Part shown: in pieces, positions 57,343-64,000 of the stretch
Layout: every line of letters begins with the position of its first letter
How positions within the stretch are numbered: the stretch's first letter is position 1
NCBI RefSeq assembly: GCF_944384695.1
Contig: NZ_CALWUQ010000003.1
Coordinates: 1-64,000 of the forward strand
DNA: 64,000 bases
Source of the DNA: an uncultured Agathobaculum sp.
Lineage (GTDB): Bacteria > Bacillota > Clostridia > Oscillospirales > Butyricicoccaceae
Reading direction: 5' to 3'
Made by a program: the position numbers and the translations under genes
The notes under the pieces: model-generated
The model's input: only the letters and a program-made list of their open reading frames with translations
The model's database searches: none
Told to the model about the DNA's origin: nothing

Positions 57343-58776
57343 ATGGAAAAAGAAAAACAGAAAAACGGTGCGGCGCCGGAAAAGGCATTTTTCGGCCCGT
57401 ACGACTTTCACGCCAAGCTGCCGCTGGGGCAGGCGATTCCGTTGGGCCTTCAGCACGTGCTGGCAATGTTTGTGGGTAACTTAACGCCTATCCTCATCAT
57501 CACGAGCGCATGCGCCGCCATGAGCGACGCGGAGCAGTTCGCGGCGATTCAGGTATCGCTGTTGCAGAACGCGATGCTGATTGCGGGCATTGTAACGCTG
57601 GTGCAGTTGTTCGCCATCGGCCCCATTGGCGGCAAGGTGCCGATTATCATGGGCACCAGTTCGGGCTTTATCGGCGTGTTCCAGAGTGTGGCCAACGTCA
57701 TGGGCGGCGGCATTCTCGCCTATGGCGCGATGATGGGCGCCTCCATCATCGGCGGCCTGTTTGAGGGCGTGCTGGGCTTCTTCCTCAAGCCGCTGCGCCG
57801 GTTTTTCCCCGCGGTGGTGACCGGTACGGTGGTGCTGTCCATCGGTCTGTCGCTCATCAGCGTGGGCGTGGCCTCGTTTGGCGGCGGTTCGGGCGCGCAG
57901 GATTACGGCTCGGTCGAAAATCTGCTGGTCGCGCTGGCGGTGCTGGTCGTTATTTTGATTTTCAAGCACTTCGCCAAGGGCGTTTTGAGCTATTCGTGCA
58001 TCCTGCTCGGCATTATTTTCGGCTATGTGCTGTGCGCGGTGCTGCCGTTGTTTGTCTCGCCCACCGGCGTGACCGCCGAGGGCGTGGAGTACACCAAGGC
58101 GTGGGTGCTGAACTGGGACAAGGTAGCGCAGGCCAGCTGGTTTGCCGTGCCGGAAATCATGCCGGTGCCGATTGTGTTTGACGTGCGTGCAATCGCACCC
58201 GTTATGATTATGTTCATCGTTACTGCGGTCGAGACCGTGGGCGATATTTCGGGCGTCATGGAAGGCGGCATGGGCCGCGAGGCGACCGATAAGGAGCTGT
58301 CCGGCGGTATCATCTGCGACGGCCTCGGCTCCTCCTTCGCCGCTATCTTCGGCGTGCTGCCCAACACCTCGTTCAGCCAGAACGTCGGTCTGGTCACGAT
58401 GACCAAGGTCGTCAACCGCTTTGCGCTTGCGTGCGGCGCGGTGTTCCTCATCCTGTGCGGCCTGTTCCCCAAGCTCGCGGCGTTGGTTTCCATCATGCCG
58501 CAGAGCGTGCTCGGCGGCGCGGCGGTCATCATGTTCTCCTCGATTGTCATGAGCGGCATCCAGCTCATCACCCGTGAGCCGCTGACCGCGCGCAGCATGA
58601 CCATCGTATCGGTCGCGCTCGGCCTGGGCTACGGCCTCGGCGCAAACAGCGCGGTGCTGGCAGGCTTGCCGCAGGCGGTGCAGCTGGTATTCGGCGGTTC
58701 GGGTATTGTCCCGGCGGCATTCGTTGCCATCGTGCTGAATGTGCTGCTGCCCAAGGAGAAACCGGCAGAAAACTAA
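57343..58776 (+). CDS. Xanthine/uracil permease (NCS2 family)
   Basis: A 477-residue transporter with about 12-14 hydrophobic helices. GLQHVLAMFVGNLTPILII in helix 1 and the family signature region TAVETVGDISGV, with GGIICDGLGSSFAAIFGVLPNTSFSQNVG after it, identify NCS2 nucleobase:cation symporters. QNVG and the conserved Glu of ETVGD favour a purine (xanthine or urate) substrate. The ATG at 57343 follows GGGAGGA. A TATAAT at 57295-57300 may be its -10. Context with xpt and the molybdenum hydroxylase supports xanthine uptake. Confidence 0.92.
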   Translation: MEKEKQKNGAAPEKAFFGPYDFHAKLPLGQAIPLGLQHVLAMFVGNLTPILIITSACAAMSDAEQFAAIQVSLLQNAMLIAGIVTLVQLFAIGPIGGKVPIIMGTSSGFIGVFQSVANVMGGGILAYGAMMGASIIGGLFEGVLGFFLKPLRRFFPAVVTGTVVLSIGLSLISVGVASFGGGSGAQDYGSVENLLVALAVLVVILIFKHFAKGVLSYSCILLGIIFGYVLCAVLPLFVSPTGVTAEGVEYTKAWVLNWDKVAQASWFAVPEIMPVPIVFDVRAIAPVMIMFIVTAVETVGDISGVMEGGMGREATDKELSGGIICDGLGSSFAAIFGVLPNTSFSQNVGLVTMTKVVNRFALACGAVFLILCGLFPKLAALVSIMPQSVLGGAAVIMFSSIVMSGIQLITREPLTARSMTIVSVALGLGYGLGANSAVLAGLPQAVQLVFGGSGIVPAAFVAIVLNVLLPKEKPAEN

Positions 58777-58790
58777 GGTTTTGTGAAACG

Positions 58791-58828
58791 AAAAAGCTCC
58801 TCCGCATCGAAGCGGAGGAGCTTTTTTT
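58791..58828. terminator. Terminator between permease and MATE genes
   Basis: AAAAAGCTCCTCCGC pairs with GCGGAGGAGCTTTTT around ATCGAA with a T8 tail. It can serve both convergent genes. Confidence 0.92.
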
Positions 58829-58833
58829 TGCTG

Positions 58834-60180
58834 TCAGCTTACCGCGCCGTAGTGATACACGCCGCGCAGACGCACCAGATAACAGATGGAAACCACGATG
58901 CCGAGCAGCTCGGCCGCAGGGACGGCGAGCCACACGCCGACTTCACCCAACAGCATGGGCAGAAGCAGCAGCATGCCGACGAGAAACACCAGCGTGCGGG
59001 CAAAGGAGATGATGGCCGAGACGCGGCCATCGGAGAACGCGGTGAACAACGAGGACGCAAAGATGCTCACGCCCATAAACAGGAAGGAGACGGCATAAAT
59101 CGGGAAGCCTGCAATCGTGATGGCGAATACATGGCTGCCGGCGTCGGTGAACAGCATTAGGCACGGCCGGATGACGAGGAGCGAAAGCACGGTGCAGAAC
59201 ACCGAGCAGAGCAGAATAAAGCCGATGCAGTAGCGGAACAGCCGATGCAGCTGCGGTGCGTCCTGCGCGCCGTATTTGTAGCTGAACACAGGCGCAACGC
59301 CCATGGAAAAGCCAAAAAACACCGCCGTGAACACAAACTGGAAATATAAAACGATGGTAATGGACGCGACGCCGTCCTCGCCCCAGTAATGCAGGAAAAT
59401 CAAGTTGGACAGATAGGTCGTGATGGCGTTTGCGATGTTGGTGACCATTTCGGACGAGCCGTTGGCGCACGCGAACAGCAGCATGCGCCAGTCCGCGCGC
59501 GGGCGGACGAAAAACAGTGTGCCGCGCCGGTTCCAGGCGAAAAAAACCAGCCCGGCCACGGCGGGCACCAGATAGCCCAGTCCGGTGGCGACCGCCGCGC
59601 CCGCGATGCCCCAGTGCAGGCGCGCGATGAACACATAGTCCAGCACGATATTGGTCAGGCCGCCGCCCACGGTTGCCGCGAGACCCAATCCTGGCCGACC
59701 CGCCGTGATAAACAGCGTCTGGAACGCGGTTTGCAGGAAAAACGCGGGCGAAAACAGCAGCAGGATACGCGCGTAGGTGCAGCACAGCTCAAACTGCGCT
59801 TCGCTCGCGCCGAGTGCATGGACGATGGGTTTGAGGGTGAATATGCCTGCCAGCAGGAACACCAGACTGATGCAAACCGACACCACCAGCAGGAAAGAAA
59901 AGTTGTGCCGCGCATCTGTTTGTGCGCCCTCGCCGAGCTGCCGCGCGATGACCGCGCTGCCGCCCGAGGCGAGCATGATGCCCAGCGCCATTTCCACACA
60001 GTTGAGCGGATAGGTCATGTTGACGGCGGAAAGCGCCAGCGTGCCAACATAGCGGGAGATAAACATGCCGTCCACGATGGTATACATGGACAGAAAAACC
60101 ATCATAATGATATTGGGCAGCGCGAAGCGCATCAGGGAAGGCAGCGTAAACTGCCGCGCCAGCGCGTTATGCTCTTGCAT
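58834..60180 (-). CDS. MATE-family efflux transporter
   Basis: A 448-residue protein with about 12 helices in two related halves. LPNIIMMVFLSMYTIVDGMFISRYVG near the N-terminus and the later FSMGVAPVFSYKYGA segment are typical of the MATE/MOP group (DinF/NorM-like) that exports drugs or metabolites by Na+ or H+ antiport. It is transcribed towards the permease and divergent from the molybdenum hydroxylase genes. The substrate is unknown. Confidence 0.9.
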   Translation of the reverse strand: MQEHNALARQFTLPSLMRFALPNIIMMVFLSMYTIVDGMFISRYVGTLALSAVNMTYPLNCVEMALGIMLASGGSAVIARQLGEGAQTDARHNFSFLLVVSVCISLVFLLAGIFTLKPIVHALGASEAQFELCCTYARILLLFSPAFFLQTAFQTLFITAGRPGLGLAATVGGGLTNIVLDYVFIARLHWGIAGAAVATGLGYLVPAVAGLVFFAWNRRGTLFFVRPRADWRMLLFACANGSSEMVTNIANAITTYLSNLIFLHYWGEDGVASITIVLYFQFVFTAVFFGFSMGVAPVFSYKYGAQDAPQLHRLFRYCIGFILLCSVFCTVLSLLVIRPCLMLFTDAGSHVFAITIAGFPIYAVSFLFMGVSIFASSLFTAFSDGRVSAIISFARTLVFLVGMLLLLPMLLGEVGVWLAVPAAELLGIVVSICYLVRLRGVYHYGAVS

Positions 60181-60316
60181 GACCGGGCACCTCCTGTTGA
60201 AATTTGGTAAAAATCGGCCGGGGGTAAATTGCCTAAAGTATAGTATGATTTGAGCGCAAAGTCAAGCGGTGCAAAGCATAAACGTGGCTTTCGGGGAAAA
60301 ATTCGTGGAAAGCGCT

Positions 60317-60344
60317 TTGGAAAACCTGCTTTCTATGATATAAT
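60317..60344 (+). promoter_or_regulatory. Promoter of the molybdenum hydroxylase operon
   Basis: TTGGAA (60317-60322) and TATAAT (60339-60344) are 16 nt apart, about 95 nt before the first gene. Confidence 0.6.
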
Positions 60345-60441
60345 GACTGCAAAGCAGACCGAAAAATGGACCATGAAGGCAGGACAGCTGCGCGCGGCCC
60401 AAAGCCCGAACGGCTGGATACGGGAAAATGAGGACGGAAGG

Positions 60442-61245
60442 ATGGGAAAGGTGCTTTCGATTCATCAATATGTGCGGGCACAGAGCCTGGACGAAGCATA
60501 TACACTTTGCCAGAAGAAAAATAATGTGGTGCTGGGCGGCATGCTGTGGCTCAAGATGCACCGGCGGCAGGTCGGCACGGCAATCGACCTGTGTGATTTG
60601 GGACTGGACAAAATCGGGGAAACCGAAACCGAATACCGCATCGGCGCGATGGTGCCGCTGCGCGCACTGGAATTGCACGAGGGATTGGCCAAACACACAC
60701 AGGGCGCGATGGAGGAAGCGGTCAAGCACATCGTCGGCGTGCAGTTCCGCAACTGCGCGACGCTCGGCGGCAGCCTGTGGGGCCGGTTCGGCTTTTCCGA
60801 TGTGCTGACGCTGTTCCTCGCGCTGGATGCGCGGGTCGTGCTGCACCACGCGGGTGAAATGCCGCTCGCGGACTTTGCGGCGCTGCCGCGCACGACGCGC
60901 GATATCCTCACCGAGGTCATCGTGCCCAAGACGGCGCGGCGGGTCGTATACCTGTCCCAGCGCAATATTTCAACCGATTTCCCCGTGCTGACTGTGGCGC
61001 TTGCCGCGCAGGACGGGGCGTATACCTGCGTTGTGGGCGCGCGTCCCATGCCTGCGGCGGTTTTCGCAGATGACAAGGGCCTGCTCGCGCAGGGTATCAC
61101 TGAGGACAGCGCGCGCGCTTTTGCGGAGGATATCGCATCCCGCGCGGCGCTTGCCGGCAACATGCGCGGCAGCGCGGACTATCGGCGCGAAATCTGCAAG
61201 GTGCTGGTGCGCCGGGCGGCGCTTGCGCTTGGGAAGGAGGGATAA
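60442..61245 (+). CDS. Xanthine dehydrogenase-type FAD-binding subunit
   Basis: A 267-residue subunit. LDEAYTLCQKKNNVVLGGMLWL matches the first FAD-binding segment, and FRNCATLGGSLWGRFGFSD matches the conserved ATLGG motif. It passes electrons from the 2Fe-2S subunit to the flavin. The frame is open 64 codons further upstream, but the ATG at 60442 is preceded by AGGACGGAAGG and begins MGKVLSIHQY, so I chose it. It is the first gene of a three-subunit operon, four bases from the next. Confidence 0.85.
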   Translation: MGKVLSIHQYVRAQSLDEAYTLCQKKNNVVLGGMLWLKMHRRQVGTAIDLCDLGLDKIGETETEYRIGAMVPLRALELHEGLAKHTQGAMEEAVKHIVGVQFRNCATLGGSLWGRFGFSDVLTLFLALDARVVLHHAGEMPLADFAALPRTTRDILTEVIVPKTARRVVYLSQRNISTDFPVLTVALAAQDGAYTCVVGARPMPAAVFADDKGLLAQGITEDSARAFAEDIASRAALAGNMRGSADYRREICKVLVRRAALALGKEG

Positions 61246-61248
61246 GGC

Positions 61249-61710
61249 ATGGAAATCAAACTGACGCTCAACGGCAAGCCGCTGACTGCGGAAATCGACG
61301 CGGACACGCTGCTGATTGACTTTGTGCGCGCGCATGGCTGTTATTCGGTCAAGCGCGGCTGCGAAACCGCAAACTGCGGCCTGTGCACCGTGCTGCTGGA
61401 CAGTACGCCGGTGCTGTCATGCAGCGTGCTGGCGGCGCGCGCGGCGGGTCACCATGTGCAGACGCTCGAGGGTCTGCAGGAGGAAGCCGAGGATTTTGTC
61501 GGCTTTATCGCTGATGAGGGCGCGGAGCAGTGCGGCTTTTGCAACCCCGGCTTTGTGATGAATACGGTGGCGCTCTTGCGCGAGAACCCCGACCCGACCG
61601 ACGACGAAATCCGCGCCTATCTCGCGGGAAACCTGTGCCGCTGCTCGGGCTATGAGGGCCAGCTGCGCGGCATCCGCGCCTATCTGGACAGCCGAAAGGG
61701 GGAGGCATGA
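61249..61710 (+). CDS. Xanthine dehydrogenase-type 2Fe-2S subunit
   Basis: A 153-residue protein with the two 2Fe-2S clusters of molybdenum hydroxylases: a plant ferredoxin-like motif GCETANCGLC with a later Cys, and the helical-domain motifs QCGFCNPGFVMN and NLCRCSGYEG. Its stop overlaps the start of the large-subunit gene (ATGA). Confidence 0.95.
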   Translation: MEIKLTLNGKPLTAEIDADTLLIDFVRAHGCYSVKRGCETANCGLCTVLLDSTPVLSCSVLAARAAGHHVQTLEGLQEEAEDFVGFIADEGAEQCGFCNPGFVMNTVALLRENPDPTDDEIRAYLAGNLCRCSGYEGQLRGIRAYLDSRKGEA

Positions 61711-64000
61711 TGGCGGAGACGAATTTTCGCGTGGTGAACAAGGCTGTGCGCAAAAAGGACGCGATGCAGCTGCTGCTGGGCAAGCCCGCCTATGTGGATG
61801 ACGTGACCCCGCATGACTGTCTGGTGGTCAAGGTGCTGCGCTCGCCGCACGCGCATGCGCTGATTGAGGAAATCAACACCGACATTGCGCGCAAGGTGCC
61901 GGGCATCGAGTGCATTTTCACCTATAAGGACGTGCCGCAGAAGCGGTTTACCATGGCGGGGCAGACCTTCCCGGAGCCGTCGCCTTACGACCGACTGATT
62001 CTCGACCAGCGTGTGCGCTTTGTGGGCGACGCGGTGGCAATTGTCGCGGGAGAAACCGAAAAGGCGGTCGACAAGGCATTAAAGCTCATCAAAGTGAAAT
62101 ATCAGGTGCTCGAGCCGGTTTTGGATTTCCGCACGGCGAAGGACAACAAAATACTGGTGCACCCGGAGGACAACTGGCGCGCGCTCTGCCCGGTCGGGGC
62201 GGACAACCAGCGCAACCTATGTGCCAGCGAGACCTGCGGCGACGGCGACGTGGACGCGGTGCTGGCTGCGTGCAATGAGGTCGTAGAGCACACCTATCAC
62301 ACCAAGGCGTGCCAGCAGGCGATGATGGAGACCTTCCGCACCTATACCGAGATGGACCACTACGGGCGGCTGCACATCATTTCCTCGACGCAGATTGTGT
62401 TCCATGTGCGCCGCATCATTGCAAACGCACTGGACATTCCGAAAAGCAAGATTCACGTGGAAAAACCGCGCATCGGCGGCGGCTTCGGCGCCAAGCAGAC
62501 TGTTGTGGCCGAGGTATATCCCGCGCTGGTGACATGGAAGACCGGCAAGGCGGCCAAGATGATTTATTCCCGCGAGGAATGCCAGATTGCAGGCTCGCCG
62601 CGGCATGAAATGGAAGTCCGCGTGCGCGTCGGCGCGAACAAGGACGGTATCATCCGCGCAATCGACGTTTACACGCTGTCCAACACGGGCGCATTCGGGG
62701 AACACGGCCCGACGACGGTCGGCCTGTCCGGCCACAAGTCCATCCCGCTCTATACCGGCAACCTCGAAGCGTTCCGCTTTGCCTATGACGTGGTGTACAC
62801 CAATGTGCAGGCCGCGGGCGCGTACCGCGGCTACGGCGCGACGCAGGGCATTTTCGCGGTCGAGAGCGCGGTCAGCGAGCTGGCCGACCGATTGGGCATT
62901 GACCCGGTCGCCATCCGTGAGCGCAACATGGTGCGCGAAGGGCAAATCATGACCGCGTATTATAATGAGCAGGCAAACGCCTGCGCGCTCGACCGCTGCA
63001 TGGCGCGCTGCAAGGCGCTGTTCGGCTGGGATGAGAAATATCCGGTGCGCGACATGGGGAACGGCAAGGTGCGTACCGCGGGCGTGGCGATGGCGATGCA
63101 AGGCTCGGGTATTTCGGGCGTAGACGTCGGCTCGGCCACCATCAAGCTGAGCGACGAGGGCTTCTACAACCTGTCGATTGGCGCGGCGGATATGGGCACG
63201 GGCTGCGACACCATTCTGGCACAGATGGCGGCCGAGTGTCTGGATTGCTCGGTGGATGATATCGCAGTGTTCGGCGCGGATTCGGATGCATCGCCCTATG
63301 ACTCCGGCTCGTATGCGTCCTCGACGACCTATGTCACCGGCAAGGCGGTCGAAAAGGCGTGCGCACAGCTCAAGGAAAATCTGTGCAAGGTCGCGGCGGG
63401 CATGCTGGATTGCGGCACGGACGAGGTCGAATTTGCAGGCCGCACGGTGAGAAAGCTCGACGGCACGGGCGAAGTCTCGCTGTTTGACATCGCCACCAAG
63501 TCGATGTGCGGCAACGAGACCGCCGTGCAGGCGACGGCATCGCATTCCTCGCCCGTCTCGCCGCCGCCGTTCATGGTCGGCATGGTCGAAATCGAGCTGG
63601 ACAAGGAGACCGGACAGGTGGATGTGGTCGATTACGTCGCGGTCGTGGACTGCGGCACGCCGGTCAACCCGGCGCTGGCCCGCGTGCAGACCGAGGGCGG
63701 TATCGTGCAGGGCATCGGCATGGCGCTGTTTGAGGACGTGACCTATGAGCCGACCGGCCGCATTGCGGAAAACTCCTTTATGCAGTATAAAATCCCGACG
63801 CGGCTGGATATGGGCAAGCTGCGGGTGGAATTTGAGTCCAGCTATGAGCAGAGCGGTCCGTTCGGCGCAAAGTCGATTGGTGAAATCGTCATCAACACGC
63901 CCTCGCCCGCGCTGGCGCATGCCATCGCGCACGCGACCGGCGTTTGGCATCGTGAATTGCCAATCACACCGGAAAAGGTGCTCTGGGGCATCAAAAAGGG
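61707..64000 (+). CDS. Xanthine dehydrogenase-type molybdenum-binding subunit (runs off the window)
   Basis: About 764 codons are present from the ATG at 61707 (GGGGGAGG site) and the frame is still open at the end of the window. Molybdopterin-binding motifs are visible: KPRIGGGFGAKQ, AYRGYGATQG and, near the end, GPFGAKSIGE with the catalytic Glu. With the two small subunits it forms a hydroxylase of purines, probably xanthine or hypoxanthine given the xpt and permease neighbours. Other substrates (nicotinate, purine, aldehydes) cannot be excluded. Confidence 0.9.
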   Translation, partial: MMAETNFRVVNKAVRKKDAMQLLLGKPAYVDDVTPHDCLVVKVLRSPHAHALIEEINTDIARKVPGIECIFTYKDVPQKRFTMAGQTFPEPSPYDRLILDQRVRFVGDAVAIVAGETEKAVDKALKLIKVKYQVLEPVLDFRTAKDNKILVHPEDNWRALCPVGADNQRNLCASETCGDGDVDAVLAACNEVVEHTYHTKACQQAMMETFRTYTEMDHYGRLHIISSTQIVFHVRRIIANALDIPKSKIHVEKPRIGGGFGAKQTVVAEVYPALVTWKTGKAAKMIYSREECQIAGSPRHEMEVRVRVGANKDGIIRAIDVYTLSNTGAFGEHGPTTVGLSGHKSIPLYTGNLEAFRFAYDVVYTNVQAAGAYRGYGATQGIFAVESAVSELADRLGIDPVAIRERNMVREGQIMTAYYNEQANACALDRCMARCKALFGWDEKYPVRDMGNGKVRTAGVAMAMQGSGISGVDVGSATIKLSDEGFYNLSIGAADMGTGCDTILAQMAAECLDCSVDDIAVFGADSDASPYDSGSYASSTTYVTGKAVEKACAQLKENLCKVAAGMLDCGTDEVEFAGRTVRKLDGTGEVSLFDIATKSMCGNETAVQATASHSSPVSPPPFMVGMVEIELDKETGQVDVVDYVAVVDCGTPVNPALARVQTEGGIVQGIGMALFEDVTYEPTGRIAENSFMQYKIPTRLDMGKLRVEFESSYEQSGPFGAKSIGEIVINTPSPALAHAIAHATGVWHRELPITPEKVLWGIKK

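Overview
The window reads as the chromosome of a GC-rich, spore-forming, anaerobic member of the Clostridia (Firmicutes), probably in or near the Oscillospirales. The genus cannot be fixed from sequence alone. Evidence: a SpoVT regulator, a cortex/peptidoglycan-binding sporulation operon, a complete rnfCDGEAB ferredoxin:NAD+ oxidoreductase operon, a pyruvate formate-lyase activase remnant at the left edge, a PyrR-attenuated pyr operon, a Na+-translocating decarboxylase beta subunit, and strong A/G-rich ribosome-binding sites before almost every gene.

Layout. 1-3203: end of pflA, ppa (-) and ppk1 (+). 3211-15153: an 11.9-kb integrated element bounded by 44-bp near-identical direct repeats at the 3' end of tRNA-Val(CAC). 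Its left third is AT-rich (serine recombinase, two small proteins, a Fic protein). The rest is a deleted prophage: a helicase fused in frame to a capsid protein, replication and HTH genes, a cro/cI-type switch with repeated operators, an Ltp-type superinfection-exclusion lipoprotein, a DUF4236 membrane protein and a tyrosine integrase next to the tRNA. 15283-16905: a promoter, a probable Mn2+ (yybP-ykoY) riboswitch, several hairpins and oadB plus a small OadG-like peptide. 16935-22552: a BlaI/BlaR1-type sensor pair with a very large receptor, a divergent small membrane protein, a barstar homologue and a small glycine/alanine-rich protein. 22689-30251: pyrR-pyrF-carA-carB behind a PyrR attenuator, then pyrC on its own promoter. 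30367-36365: spoVT, an [FeFe]-hydrogenase-like chemotaxis transducer, and a frameshifted solute-binding/GGDEF/EAL protein. 36758-42540: the rnf operon and mini-RNase III.

42778-46696: a second, Tn916-like mobile element (frameshifted integrase, excisionase, replication initiator/relaxase, HTH regulator). 46717-49642: a frameshifted lipoprotein, an SLH/transglutaminase protein with a 21-bp tandem repeat, and a divergent TetR regulator with two visible operators. 50025-53491: cysE, a UDP-sugar dehydrogenase and a PpiC-type foldase. 53496-55909: the sporulation peptidoglycan-binding operon, followed by a truncated asnB. 56527-64000: a purine salvage/oxidation cluster (xpt, xanthine permease, a MATE exporter and a three-subunit molybdenum hydroxylase whose large subunit runs off the window).

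The core genes form coherent modules: energy conservation (Rnf), pyrimidine synthesis and purine use. The most unusual content is in the two mobile elements. The first has lost its structural genes but keeps regulation, integration and probable phage-exclusion genes, so it may act as a host-retained immunity island; that is an inference. Three genes between 33.5 and 47.3 kb are each broken by what looks like loss of one base. Sequencing error should be excluded before calling them pseudogenes.
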